From positions 1 to 64,000 of the forward strand of contig CAJUJP010000005.1 in the NCBI GenBank assembly GCA_910586615.1: 64,000 nucleotides of DNA, in the 5' to 3' direction. The position numbers and the translations under genes are program-made. Below, one piece after another: positions 1 to 9,476 of this stretch (its first letter is position 1; every line of letters starts with the position of its first letter). The notes below the pieces were generated by a model. The model did not search any database. It worked only from the letters and a program-made list of their open reading frames with translations, and was not told the DNA's origin. This stretch comes from an uncultured Lachnospiraceae bacterium. Its GTDB lineage: Bacteria > Bacillota > Clostridia > Lachnospirales > Lachnospiraceae.

Positions 1-1383
1 GCAAAGATATTCGTCGATTGCCTTCGCCGCGGTTTTGCCGGCACCCATTGCAAGAATCACGGTAGCCGCTCCCGTCACCGCATCGCCGCCTGCGTAGACA
101 CCCTCTTTCGTCGTCCTGCCAAATTCTTCTTCCGCTACGATGCACTGATATTTGTTTACTTCCAGTCCTTTTGTCGTGGAAGAAATCAAAGGATTCGGGG
201 AAGTGCCAAGGGACATGATGACCGTATCTACTTCCATGGTAAACTCTGAGCCCTCAATCACCACCGGACGTCTTCTGCCGGAAGCATCTGGCTCGCCAAG
301 CTCCATCCGCACACACTTGATACCGCATACCCAGCCGTTCTCATCCTCAAGAATCTCCGTCGGGTTGGTCAGCAGGTCAAAAATGATACCTTCTTCTTTG
401 GCATGATGCACTTCCTCCACACGGGCCGGAAGTTCCTCCTCACTTCTGCGGTATACAATATGTACCTCCGCACCGAGACGCAGCGCCGTTCTGGCCGCAT
501 CCATAGCCACGTTGCCGCCGCCCACTACCGCTACCTTCTTTCCTCTCATAATGGGAGTGTTGGAAGTTTCGTCAAAGGCTTTCATCAGATTGCTTCTGGT
601 CAGATACTCATTGGCAGAGAACACACCGTTAGCCTGCTCTCCGGGAATACCCATGAATTTGGGAAGTCCCGCACCGGAACCGATAAAAACAGCATCGAAC
701 CCTTCTTCTTCCAGCAGCTGGTCTATGGTGACGGATTTTCCAACCACCACGTTTGTCTCGATCGTAACACCCAGCGCCTGCACGTTCTCGATTTCTTTGG
801 CAACCACATCCTGTTTGGGAAGACGGAACTCAGGAATGCCGTATACAAGCACTCCGCCCGGTTCATGCAGCGCCTCGAAGATCGTCACTTCATATCCCAT
901 TTTTGCCAAGTCGCCGGCACAGGTAAGGCCGGATGGACCGGAACCGATCACTGCCACCTTCTTGCCCTTCTTCTCTCTGGCGCCTTCCGGCTTCACATTG
1001 TTCTCTCTCGCCCAGTCAGCCACAAAACGTTCCAGCTTGCCGATGGAAACCGGTTCCCCTTTGATTCCACGGATACATTTGCCTTCGCACTGGCTCTCCT
1101 GAGGGCAGACCCGTCCGCACACCGCGGGAAGGGCCGATGCCTCGCTGATAACCTGATAGGCCGCCGCGATATCGCCTTCTTTCACCTTTTCTATAAATCC
1201 CGGAATATTGATGGCCACAGGACATCCCTTGATACACTGCGCATTCTTGCAGTTGATACAGCGGGTCGCCTCGCACATAGCCTCCTCTTTGTCATATCCC
1301 AGACATACTTCATCAAAATTTGCTGCACGTACTTTCGCATCCTGTTCACGGACAGGCACTTTCTTTAATACATCTGCTTCCAT
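1..1383 (-). CDS. gltA: NADPH-dependent glutamate synthase small-subunit-like protein / NfnB (partial)
   Basis: Flavoprotein with two N-terminal [4Fe-4S] motifs and tandem FAD/NAD(P) Rossmann domains; the C-terminus runs off the left edge, with about 461 codons visible and probably few missing. A dense cysteine run (residues about 27-54, including CINCKNAQCIKGCP) and a nucleotide-binding motif (VIGSGPSGL) are seen on the minus strand. The ATG at 1383 has a GGAGG six bases upstream. Automated annotation calls such proteins GltA. The gene 47 bp upstream encodes an NfnA-like [2Fe-2S] flavoprotein, the pairing typical of NfnAB, the cytoplasmic bifurcating NADH-dependent reduced ferredoxin:NADP+ oxidoreductase. 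No glutamate synthase large subunit gene is in view, so NfnB is the preferred functional reading. The family is certain; the choice between GltA and NfnB is inference from context. Confidence 0.9.
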   Translation of the reverse strand, partial: MEADVLKKVPVREQDAKVRAANFDEVCLGYDKEEAMCEATRCINCKNAQCIKGCPVAINIPGFIEKVKEGDIAAAYQVISEASALPAVCGRVCPQESQCEGKCIRGIKGEPVSIGKLERFVADWARENNVKPEGAREKKGKKVAVIGSGPSGLTCAGDLAKMGYEVTIFEALHEPGGVLVYGIPEFRLPKQDVVAKEIENVQALGVTIETNVVVGKSVTIDQLLEEEGFDAVFIGSGAGLPKFMGIPGEQANGVFSANEYLTRSNLMKAFDETSNTPIMRGKKVAVVGGGNVAMDAARTALRLGAEVHIVYRRSEEELPARVEEVHHAKEEGIIFDLLTNPTEILEDENGWVCGIKCVRMELGEPDASGRRRPVVIEGSEFTMEVDTVIMSLGTSPNPLISSTTKGLEVNKYQCIVAEEEFGRTTKEGVYAGGDAVTGAATVILAMGAGKTAAKAIDEYLC

Positions 1384-1429
1384 TATTTCCTCCATTCCGA
1401 TTAAAAAATATAGTTATCAGACTTATTTT

Positions 1430-2323
1430 TTAATCTTCCTCTCCTCCGCAATTTCCGCATCCGCCATGATGGGTATTTCCCTCCTGCGCCTTTAAGAATG
1501 CTCTTCCTTCGCTCGTCTTATACATCTGCTGACGCTTCATCGCCTGGTCAAAATCTACTTTATGCCCGTCAAATTCCGGTCCGTCCACACAGGCAAATTT
1601 CACCTGTCCGTCCACTGTAAGACGGCAGGCACCGCACATACCCGTACCGTCAACCATAATCGGGTTCATGCTGACCACTGTGGGCAGATCATATTTCTTC
1701 GTTGTCAGACAGACAAATTTCATCATGATCATAGGACCTATGGCAACACACACATCATAAGCCTTGCCCTCTTCAGTAAGCAGATCGTCAATCACCTTCG
1801 TTACCATGCCGCTTCTTCCGTACGAACCGTCATCCGTTGTTATGTAAAGATTGCCAGCCACCGCCTTCATTTCTTCTTCCATAATCAGAAGTTCTTTCGT
1901 CTTGGCACCGACAATCACATCCGCCTCCACGCCGTGCTCATGCAGCCATTTCACCTGTGGATAGACCGGTGCAGTACCAAGTCCGCCCGCAACAAAAAGT
2001 ATCTTTTTGCCACGCAGGCTTTCAAGATCCTCATTGACAAATTCCGAAGGACATCCCAGAGGTCCCACGAAATCATGAAAACTGTCGCCGGCCTTCAAAT
2101 TACGCATCATTTCCGTCGCCGCACCGACAACCTGAAAAACGATCGTGACTGTACCGGCATTTCTGTCATAATCGCATATGGTCAGTGGAATCCGCTCCCC
2201 CTCTTCATCCATACGAACGATTACAAACTGTCCCGGCTGACAGGAACCGGCAACACGCGGTGCCTCAACGTCCATAAGATAAATGTTCGTTGTAAGTTCT
2301 TCAGCTTTAAGTATCTTATACAT
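1430..2323 (-). CDS. nfnA: Sulfide/dihydroorotate dehydrogenase-like FAD/NAD-binding protein, NfnA
   Basis: Ferredoxin-NADP+ reductase-fold subunit of 297 residues. It has an N-terminal FAD-binding barrel (residues 1-100), a central NAD-binding domain with GGLGTAP, and a C-terminal [2Fe-2S] segment (VDGTGMCGACRLTVDG, then a further Cys in the FACVDGPEF stretch). The Asp before the first Cys may serve as the fourth ligand, as described for NfnA. It would couple NADH oxidation to NADP+ and ferredoxin chemistry together with the downstream gltA/nfnB product. The start is firm: ATG at 2323 follows TAGGAGGATAAGTAGGA. A sigma-A type promoter lies about 100 bp upstream, so nfnA-nfnB looks like a two-gene operon. 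Confidence 0.9.
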   Translation of the reverse strand: MYKILKAEELTTNIYLMDVEAPRVAGSCQPGQFVIVRMDEEGERIPLTICDYDRNAGTVTIVFQVVGAATEMMRNLKAGDSFHDFVGPLGCPSEFVNEDLESLRGKKILFVAGGLGTAPVYPQVKWLHEHGVEADVIVGAKTKELLIMEEEMKAVAGNLYITTDDGSYGRSGMVTKVIDDLLTEEGKAYDVCVAIGPMIMMKFVCLTTKKYDLPTVVSMNPIMVDGTGMCGACRLTVDGQVKFACVDGPEFDGHKVDFDQAMKRQQMYKTSEGRAFLKAQEGNTHHGGCGNCGGEED

Positions 2324-2406
2324 TCCTACTTATCCTCCTAATCATCTGCATGCTGCATAAACAGCAGATCTCATTTATCTATACTATCTGAATACGCATC
2401 TTATTA

Positions 2407-2435
2407 ATCATATAAGAACTTTTGTTTTTTTGCAA
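2407..2435 (-). promoter_or_regulatory. Probable sigma-A promoter of nfnAB
   Basis: On the minus strand TTGCAA (2435-2430), 17 bp, then TATGAT (2412-2407). The leader of roughly 80 nt contains a short hairpin (ATCTGC/GCAGAT arms) before the strong ribosome binding site of nfnA. The stop codon of the upstream gene is only a few bases away, so nfnAB need not depend on readthrough. Confidence 0.6.
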
Positions 2436-2441
2436 CTCCTT

Positions 2442-3890
2442 TTATATGGAAACAGCCATAAACTCGCCATTTTCATCATATCCCAGCTGCGCCGAATCCC
2501 CCGTGTAGATCTGTACCAGAAATACTTTATCCGTCCGGCTTAAGATCCCCGTCCCGTCATCGTAATACTCATAGATCGTATAGTAATCATCCATCTCACC
2601 GATCCGAAGCACAGAACTGAACTGATAACTAAGTGTACCGCTCTGCCGCTTATTGTGTCCCTGGGCATCTTCCAGATAACCTGTTTCTATCAGGCGGTTG
2701 ACCAGCCTGGATACCGCATGTGAGGTTGTTATGGCATCCCGCAGACTAAGGGTATAGGTTCTCAGCGTCACCTCACTGGATACACCTTCCTCACTGATAT
2801 TGACAAACTTAAACAAAGTCTTTCCAAGAGGCATCGGAATAGGGCCCGTATATGGCACGCTGTCTTCCGTAGGATCGGATCCGTCTGTGGTGTAAAAAAT
2901 TCTGCAGCCTTCCAGCCCTTCCACGGAAATCATCATCGGTTCCGTATATTCTCCGCTGTACAATTCTACTTCCGGTGCATTGGGCACCGCCAGATTAATG
3001 ATATAAGTCTTGCTGACAACCTCGCTCTCAATCCCGTAATCATTTACAAAAAAAGCGCTGACCGTATATTCCCCGGTCTCAAGAAAAAGCGGCGCCGTAT
3101 AAATCATGCTGTTCTTCGTAGGCATCGAACCGTCCATTGTATAGTAGATGGTTCCGGCCGTATTGGAACTAAGCTTCAGCGGAATCACTTCCGCATAGCT
3201 TCCCTCCACATAACTGAATTCCGGCTCCATGGCAAGATAACTCTGAAACATGCTGACAATTCCGCTTTCCGGACAATTACGCAGCAGTTCGTTGATCTGA
3301 CCGTACAGCCCCTGGTTGGCCAGAATTGTTATCACCTTATTATATGCGGCCTCAAGATCCTCATAGAGGAAGCCTTCCCCTTCAATAATGCGGTATAACA
3401 CACGAATGGCCGAATCATTGTCCTGCTGAAGATAATAATAATCCGCTTCCAGAAAAAGAAGCTGCGCCACATCGGGATGCTTTTCATAAGCTGCTTCCAG
3501 ACAGGCAATGGCCTCCTTATAAGACTGTTTTGCCGCATATTCTTTTGCTTTGCTGATCTGATACTCCACTGTTCTGATATGATATGCATATGCACCGCAG
3601 GAAATAAGCGCCACGACAAACAGAAGGATCAGACTTGCCATGATCCATATTTTCCTGCCGTCCGCCGCGATCTCATCCGTTTCCGGTTCACTTTCCTCCT
3701 CTATCATTTCATCCGCCTGCTGCTCCTGCCCGTCTTCCCCTTCCTGTAATGCCGCAAGCGTGGATAGCGTCTCTGTTATGCTGTTTTCTATTTCCGGTTC
3801 AAAGTCAGGCACGATCCGAATCTCTTCGCCGCATTTCTCACAGATCAGATGTCCTTCCTTCAACTCGTTACCACAATGAGGGCATTTCAT
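2442..3890 (-). CDS. Zinc-ribbon, TPR and chitobiase/hexosaminidase C-terminal-like membrane protein
   Basis: Domain order seen in the translation: N-terminal zinc ribbon (CPHCG...CEKCG, residues 3-20), a long acidic linker, one transmembrane helix (about 80-103), TPR-like helices (about 110-215), two chitobiase/beta-hexosaminidase C-terminal-like beta-sandwich repeats (IYYTMDGSMPT and IFYTTDGSDPT signatures), and a C-terminal region of about 100 residues without a recognised family. The topology suggests a cytoplasmic zinc ribbon and an extracellular TPR/beta-repeat part. No catalytic residues are seen; a sensor or scaffold role is only a guess. The ATG at 3890 is preferred over an upstream GTG (3896) because GGAAG lies six bases before it. 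It follows folD by about 30 bp and may be cotranscribed. Confidence 0.75.
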   Translation of the reverse strand: MKCPHCGNELKEGHLICEKCGEEIRIVPDFEPEIENSITETLSTLAALQEGEDGQEQQADEMIEEESEPETDEIAADGRKIWIMASLILLFVVALISCGAYAYHIRTVEYQISKAKEYAAKQSYKEAIACLEAAYEKHPDVAQLLFLEADYYYLQQDNDSAIRVLYRIIEGEGFLYEDLEAAYNKVITILANQGLYGQINELLRNCPESGIVSMFQSYLAMEPEFSYVEGSYAEVIPLKLSSNTAGTIYYTMDGSMPTKNSMIYTAPLFLETGEYTVSAFFVNDYGIESEVVSKTYIINLAVPNAPEVELYSGEYTEPMMISVEGLEGCRIFYTTDGSDPTEDSVPYTGPIPMPLGKTLFKFVNISEEGVSSEVTLRTYTLSLRDAITTSHAVSRLVNRLIETGYLEDAQGHNKRQSGTLSYQFSSVLRIGEMDDYYTIYEYYDDGTGILSRTDKVFLVQIYTGDSAQLGYDENGEFMAVSI

Positions 3891-3923
3891 AAGCACTTCC
3901 TTTTCTCTGCCGCTCCCGGCAGT

Positions 3924-4766
3924 TCATCGTACCGTACCCGCCTCCACGCAGTTGTGCATCAGCATGGCTATGGTCATAGGACCAACGCCTCCCGGTACAG
4001 GAGTGATAGCGCTGCAGACCGGAGCCACATCCTCATAGTCCACATCGCCGCACAGTTTATTGTTCTCATTGCGGTGGATCCCCACATCAATCACCACCGC
4101 GCCCTCTTTTACATACTCCCTTGTAATCATTTTAGGCCGTCCCACTGCCACAACCAGAATATCTGCCCGCCTGGTCACTTCCTTCAGGTCTTTTGTCCTG
4201 GAATGGGCAACCGTCACCGTTCCGTTCTCCCGAAGAAGCAGCAGCGCCATAGGTTTTCCGACAATATTACTTCTGCCGATCACCACACACTCTTTACCGG
4301 ATATTTCCACCCCGGAACGTTTCAGAAGCTGGATAATGCCCGCCGGCGTACAGGACACAAAGCCGGGCTGTCCGATACAGAGCGCCCCTACACTCTGTGG
4401 GTGAAAACCGTCCACATCTTTTGCCGGATCAATAGCCCGTATCACGGCATCCTCATCAATATGCTCCGGCAGTGGAAGCTGCACCAATATACCGTTTACT
4501 TCCTTCTTTTCGTTCAATTCACCGATCAACGCAAGCAGTTCTGTCTGAGTAGTCTCCTCTGGCAGTTCATAAGCCAGAGAATCTATTCCAATGTAAGCGC
4601 AGGCTTTCTTCTTATTGCCCACATATACGCCGGATGCCGGGTCATTTCCCACCTGGATCACTGCCAGACAGATCTTGATCCCCTCTTCTTTCATTTTTTC
4701 AACTTTTACCTTTAATTCCTCTTTAATCTCAGCGGAAATCGCTTTACCATCTATGATCTGCGGCAT
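3924..4766 (-). CDS. folD: Bifunctional methylenetetrahydrofolate dehydrogenase/methenyltetrahydrofolate cyclohydrolase
   Basis: FolD interconverts 5,10-methylene-, methenyl- and 10-formyl-THF in the cytoplasm. The protein (280 residues from the ATG at 4766) carries the substrate-site YVGNKKKACAYIGI motif with the catalytic lysine, VQLPLP, the GRSNIVGKP nucleotide-binding motif and the C-terminal PVPGGVGPMT signature. The start at 4766 has GGAGAG six bases upstream; an ATG 18 bases earlier would put that Shine-Dalgarno sequence inside the gene. It sits 112 bp after fhs, which makes the 10-formyl-THF that FolD uses, so the pair supplies one-carbon units for purine, formyl-Met and serine/glycine metabolism. 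Confidence 0.96.
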   Translation of the reverse strand: MPQIIDGKAISAEIKEELKVKVEKMKEEGIKICLAVIQVGNDPASGVYVGNKKKACAYIGIDSLAYELPEETTQTELLALIGELNEKKEVNGILVQLPLPEHIDEDAVIRAIDPAKDVDGFHPQSVGALCIGQPGFVSCTPAGIIQLLKRSGVEISGKECVVIGRSNIVGKPMALLLLRENGTVTVAHSRTKDLKEVTRRADILVVAVGRPKMITREYVKEGAVVIDVGIHRNENNKLCGDVDYEDVAPVCSAITPVPGGVGPMTIAMLMHNCVEAGTVR

Positions 4767-4878
4767 TCTGTTCTCTCCTTCCATGGCTTTCCACAGCCTG
4801 CATCCGTTTCACATTTTCCATCTTTGTCTGTTATCATGAAGCCTCATACCTGCCATGTATTCCGGCAGACAGCCTGGA

Positions 4879-6549
4879 TCAGAAAAGTCCCGTTATTTTA
4901 CCGTCTTCCTTCACATCGATCTGATATGCTGCCGGCTTCTTCGGCAATCCGGGCATGGTCATAACGGTGCCTGTCAATACTACTACAAAACCTGCGCCCG
5001 CCGATACATAGACCTCTCTCACATTCATATTAAATCCTACCGGCCTGCCCAAAAGAGAGGGATCATCGGACAGTGAATACTGTGTCTTTGCCATACACAC
5101 CGGCAGATTGCCAAATCCCATCTCCTGCAGCTTCTGAAGCTGACGCTCAGCCGCTGTGGTATAAGACACACCGCCTGCACCGTAGATCTCGGAAGCCACT
5201 GTCTCAATCTTCTCTTTCAGGGAAAGATTGTCATCATACAGTACTTTGAAACGGCTTTCCTTTTTCTCCAGTGTTTCCAGAACCTTATTTGCAAGCTCTA
5301 CACCGCCAGTACCGCCCTTTTCCCACACTTCAGAAACAGCAAATTCACATCCTCTGTCCTCACAGAATCTGCGCACAAAACTGATCTCCGCCTCAGTATC
5401 CGTCACGAAAGAATTCAACGTTACCACGATGGGCACACCGTATTTATGCAGATTTTCAATGTGTTTCTCCAGATTCACGATGCCTGCCTGCAGTGCCGGA
5501 AGATTCTCCACCGACAAATCTGCTTTCGCAACGCCGCCGTTATATTTGAGCGCCCGGACCGTTGCCACAAGCACCACTGCATCAGGCTTCAACCCGGCCA
5601 TCCGGCATTTGATATCAAAAAATTTCTCTGCACCCAGATCTGCGCCAAAGCCTGCTTCCGTTACTACGTAGTCCGCAAGCTTTAAGGCTGTCTTTGTGGC
5701 ACGGACTGAATTGCATCCATGGGCAATATTCGCAAAAGGCCCGCCATGCACCAGTGCAGGTGTATGCTCCAATGTCTGGATCAGATTCGGCTTCATGGCA
5801 TCCTTTAAAAGCGCCGCCATGGCGCCTACGGCGTTCAGATCGGAAGCCGTCACCGGCTGTCCCTGATAATTATATGCAGCAATGATCCTGCCAAGCCGCT
5901 CTTTTAAATCTGCCAGATCAGAGGCCAGACAAAGAATGGCCATGATTTCAGATGCCACCGTAATGACAAAATGATCCTCCCGAACCACGCCGTCCATCTT
6001 ACCGCCGAGTCCCACCACCACATTGCGGAGAGCCCTGTCATTCATGTCAAGACAACGTTTCCACACGATCTGCCTGGGATCGATCCCCAGCTCGTTACCC
6101 TGCTGTATATGGTTGTCGAGAATCGCGGCAAGCAGATTATTAGCCGATGTGATTGCATGAAAATCTCCGGTAAAATGCAGATTCAGATCTTCCATCGGTA
6201 CTACCTGTGCATAACCGCCGCCCGCAGCACCGCCTTTGATTCCGAAACAGGGTCCCAGTGACGGCTCCCTGAGTGCAATCACTGCCTTCTTTCCAAGCAC
6301 AGCAAAAGCCTGACCTAATCCTACGCTTGTAGTCGTCTTTCCCTCTCCCGCAGGCGTAGGGTTGATGGCCGTCACAAGAATCAGTTTTCCGTCTGGATTC
6401 TTCTGAATGCGTTCCATATAATCGTCTGTGATCTTTGCCTTGTACTTACCGTACATCTCCAGATCATCCGGCTCAAGTCCGATTCTGCCGGCCACATCCG
6501 CAATGTTTTCCAGGACTGCCTCCTGCGCAATTTCAATATCTGTTTTCAA
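4879..6549 (-). CDS. fhs: Formate--tetrahydrofolate ligase
   Basis: ATP-dependent formation of 10-formyl-THF from formate and THF. The 556-residue length is standard for the family. The P-loop (TPAGEGKTTT, about residue 64) is followed by the PSLGPCFGIKGGAAGGG and MEDLNLHFTGD signatures typical of Fhs. The apparent start is TTG at 6549 with AGG eight bases upstream (GGCAGGTAACGTGC). folD lies downstream on the same strand, as expected for a shared one-carbon module. No CODH/acetyl-CoA synthase genes are visible, so a full Wood-Ljungdahl pathway cannot be inferred from this window. Confidence 0.96.
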   Translation of the reverse strand: MKTDIEIAQEAVLENIADVAGRIGLEPDDLEMYGKYKAKITDDYMERIQKNPDGKLILVTAINPTPAGEGKTTTSVGLGQAFAVLGKKAVIALREPSLGPCFGIKGGAAGGGYAQVVPMEDLNLHFTGDFHAITSANNLLAAILDNHIQQGNELGIDPRQIVWKRCLDMNDRALRNVVVGLGGKMDGVVREDHFVITVASEIMAILCLASDLADLKERLGRIIAAYNYQGQPVTASDLNAVGAMAALLKDAMKPNLIQTLEHTPALVHGGPFANIAHGCNSVRATKTALKLADYVVTEAGFGADLGAEKFFDIKCRMAGLKPDAVVLVATVRALKYNGGVAKADLSVENLPALQAGIVNLEKHIENLHKYGVPIVVTLNSFVTDTEAEISFVRRFCEDRGCEFAVSEVWEKGGTGGVELANKVLETLEKKESRFKVLYDDNLSLKEKIETVASEIYGAGGVSYTTAAERQLQKLQEMGFGNLPVCMAKTQYSLSDDPSLLGRPVGFNMNVREVYVSAGAGFVVVLTGTVMTMPGLPKKPAAYQIDVKEDGKITGLF

Positions 6550-6623
6550 GCACGTTACCTGCCTTTCTGTCCGTTTCTTCCGGGATCCGTGTTCTCATAC
6601 AACTCATTATATGTATCTATATT

Positions 6624-9398
6624 TTATATTGTTTCTTCCACAAACTGTTCGAACTCCTCCGCCGTCATCAAGACCTTCCTGGGCTTCGTCCCCTCTTCTT
6701 CACCTACAACGCCTGCCTCGCACAGCTGGTCCATGATCCGCGCCGCCCGGTTAAAACCGATTTTGAAAACTCTCTGCAGCATACCGATAGAAGCCTTGTC
6801 CTTGTCAATGATAAATCTGCCCGCTTCCGCAAAATACTGATCGTACTCGGAACCGCCCTCACCGCCGGATGATGTACCGCCGCCTGAACCGCTTCCCATA
6901 CTCTTGATCTGGTTCTCCACATCGTCACTGTACACGTTGCCGATGGCTTGATTTTTCAGGAAATCCACCACATCCGCCACTTCATTATCCGACACAAAGG
7001 CACCCTGGATCCGGGCAGGCTTGGGATATCCCTGAGGATAAAAAAGCATGTCTCCCTTACCCAGCAGCTTCTCCGCACCCACCATGTCAAGAATGGTACG
7101 GGAGTCCACGCCGCTGGACACGGCAAATGCCACACGGCTCGGCATATTAGCCTTGATCAGTCCCGTGATGACATCTACGGAAGGTCTCTGCGTCGCTATG
7201 ATCAGATGGATACCGCAGGCTCTTGCAAGCTGTGCCAGACGGCAGATAGACTCTTCCACCTCTCCCGGCGAAACCATCATCAGATCCGCCAGCTCGTCCA
7301 CAATAATCAGGATCTGCGGCAGCTTTGCCGGAGCATCCGGATCACCGGCCTCTTTCATGCCCTCTACCTTCTTATTATATCCCTTCAGGTCACGTACATT
7401 AAAATCCGCAAACTTCTTATAGCGGTCCGTCATCTCCGCCACACCCCAGTGCAGAGCGCCTGCAGCTTTCTTCGGATCGGTGACCACCGGGATGAGCAGA
7501 TGAGGAATGCCGTTATAGACACTGAGCTCCACCACCTTCGGATCCACCATGATCATCTTCACATCTTCCGGCTTTGCCTTGTAGAGAATACCCATGATAA
7601 TCGTATTGATACAGACGGATTTACCGGAACCCGTTGCCCCGGCGATGAGCATATGGGGCATTTTGGCAATATCCGCCACCACAATCTTGCCGCCGATGTC
7701 TTTGCCTACCGCAAAGGCAAGATTGGAATTAAACTCCTTAAATTCCCTGGATTCCACCAGATCTCTGAACGCCACAGCGCTGTTTTCCTTATTGGGAACC
7801 TCTATGCCCACCGCTGCCTTGCCCGGAATCGGAGCCTCTATACGAATATCCGTAGCTGCAAGATTCAGTTTAATATCATCAGCAAGTCCAACAATCTTAC
7901 TGACCTTCACACCCTGCTCCGGCTGCAGTTCATAACGCGTCACGGAAGGCCCCTGGCTGATATCGGTTACGGTCACTCTTACGCCAAATGTACTCAGCGT
8001 CTGCTGCAGCCGCATGGCCGTCTCTTTCAGTTCCCTTGCCGAATCACCGTTGTTCTTGCCGCTGCCCTTAGTCAAAAGATTGATCGGCGGAAATTTGTAG
8101 GGCTTTGCAGGTTTCTGCTCTTTGTCCGGCGGCTGTGATCCGCTTTCCCTGTCCTTTGGCTCTCCTGATCCGGCATCCGCACCTCTTATTGCATTATCAC
8201 CGACATCCCGCATATTGTCTGAAGACGGACGGTGATATGCCGCTACCCTCTCCCTTCCGGGATTCGGCGCCATCACATTGCCGGCAGGTTCCTGCCCGTA
8301 AGAAAAGGTCATGCCCTCCTTATGTATCGCAGTCTCTTCTTCAAAATCCTCTGCACCCTTCTGTACCTCAGGATCATCTGCCGCCCCGGTGATACGGATC
8401 TCGTCCAGTTCATCGGAATCATTTTCTATATAATGATAAGAATGGGGCTCCCGTACTGCCACGGGTTCTTCCCGTTCTTCCGGCTCTCCATCCGGCATAT
8501 GTAATGTGATCTCGTGAATATCATCCCTGATTCTCTCAAGTTCTTCTTTTTCTTTCTCCTCTTTCTCCCGTTCCAGCGCCGTGTCCATCATAACGCCGGT
8601 GACTTTCTTATCCATACGCAGGATTTTCTCGTTTTCCAGTTCTTCTTCCCGCTGGCGACGACGCTCTTCCTCTCTGGCCCGCTTCTCTTCCATGGCAAGG
8701 CGGCGTTCCATGGCACGCTCTCTGCGGTAAGCCGCATCCTCTCTGGAACGCTCATACACCTTGCGGCCCTGTCTGGTCACACCGCCGATAAAAGACTTCT
8801 CCGTTACAATCACCATACTGATGATGCCAAACACGAGAATGGCCAGAACCGTGCCGACTCTTCCAAGAAAATTATAAGATGCATAGGCAAGAGAACCTGC
8901 AATGATGCCGCCGCCGCTGCGGTGTTCACTGCATCGCTTGAAGATCTCCGCCGCCTCATAACTTTCTGTCGCCGACAGATCCGTGGCAAAAAGTTCGCAC
9001 AGCATACCGATCAATAAAAAACATATAACGCCCGCCGCCAGCTTTCTGGCGGCAATATAATTCCCGGTGTTGGACATTCCGAACGCGATTCCCAGAAAAA
9101 TGATCACCGGCGCAATATAAGCCAGCAATCCGAAGATGCCGAACATCACGCCGCTGACCGCATTACCAATCCTGCCGATCACTCCGAAGTTACACAAAAA
9201 CAGGATGATCGCAAGCGCAAGAAACACGATCAGTAAAATCTCGTTGCGTATTGCGGCATCCATAGGCTGTGCCTGTGCTGCTTTGCTGCCTGTACTGCGT
9301 TTTCTTGTCTGCGGCTGTCTGCCTCTGCCTGTATTTCTATTTGAATTTGTGTTTTTTTTCTTTGCGGAAGAACGGGTTCCTCCCTGGTTTGCTGCCAT
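6624..9398 (-). CDS. ftsK: DNA translocase FtsK/SpoIIIE family
   Basis: Membrane-anchored hexameric DNA pump for chromosome segregation at division or sporulation septa. From the chosen start the protein has 924 residues: a basic Ser/Asn-rich N-terminus, several transmembrane helices (about 50-200), a charged variable linker (about 220-460), the RecA-like motor with Walker A GATGSGKS near residue 590 and Walker B LIIVDELADLM near 696, and a C-terminal winged-helix gamma domain (about 850-915) that in this family reads KOPS/SRS sequences. The ATG at 9398 has a perfect AGGAGG six bases upstream. An ATG at 9473 in frame lacks such support. It lies directly after a TepA/ClpP-like gene, an arrangement also known in bacilli. 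Confidence 0.95.
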   Translation of the reverse strand: MAANQGGTRSSAKKKNTNSNRNTGRGRQPQTRKRSTGSKAAQAQPMDAAIRNEILLIVFLALAIILFLCNFGVIGRIGNAVSGVMFGIFGLLAYIAPVIIFLGIAFGMSNTGNYIAARKLAAGVICFLLIGMLCELFATDLSATESYEAAEIFKRCSEHRSGGGIIAGSLAYASYNFLGRVGTVLAILVFGIISMVIVTEKSFIGGVTRQGRKVYERSREDAAYRRERAMERRLAMEEKRAREEERRRQREEELENEKILRMDKKVTGVMMDTALEREKEEKEKEELERIRDDIHEITLHMPDGEPEEREEPVAVREPHSYHYIENDSDELDEIRITGAADDPEVQKGAEDFEEETAIHKEGMTFSYGQEPAGNVMAPNPGRERVAAYHRPSSDNMRDVGDNAIRGADAGSGEPKDRESGSQPPDKEQKPAKPYKFPPINLLTKGSGKNNGDSARELKETAMRLQQTLSTFGVRVTVTDISQGPSVTRYELQPEQGVKVSKIVGLADDIKLNLAATDIRIEAPIPGKAAVGIEVPNKENSAVAFRDLVESREFKEFNSNLAFAVGKDIGGKIVVADIAKMPHMLIAGATGSGKSVCINTIIMGILYKAKPEDVKMIMVDPKVVELSVYNGIPHLLIPVVTDPKKAAGALHWGVAEMTDRYKKFADFNVRDLKGYNKKVEGMKEAGDPDAPAKLPQILIIVDELADLMMVSPGEVEESICRLAQLARACGIHLIIATQRPSVDVITGLIKANMPSRVAFAVSSGVDSRTILDMVGAEKLLGKGDMLFYPQGYPKPARIQGAFVSDNEVADVVDFLKNQAIGNVYSDDVENQIKSMGSGSGGGTSSGGEGGSEYDQYFAEAGRFIIDKDKASIGMLQRVFKIGFNRAARIMDQLCEAGVVGEEEGTKPRKVLMTAEEFEQFVEETI

Positions 9399-9476
9399 AC
9401 AACGCCTCCTGAGCATATTCCCATATGAAAATATGGCACAATATAGTATAGCATTTTCATTTTCGCTTGTCATCCC

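Noticed and set aside
403..1368. Long plus-strand reading frame over gltA/nfnB
   Set aside because: Antisense shadow of a clearly conserved gene; His/Arg/Ser-rich translation without any domain, no ribosome binding site.
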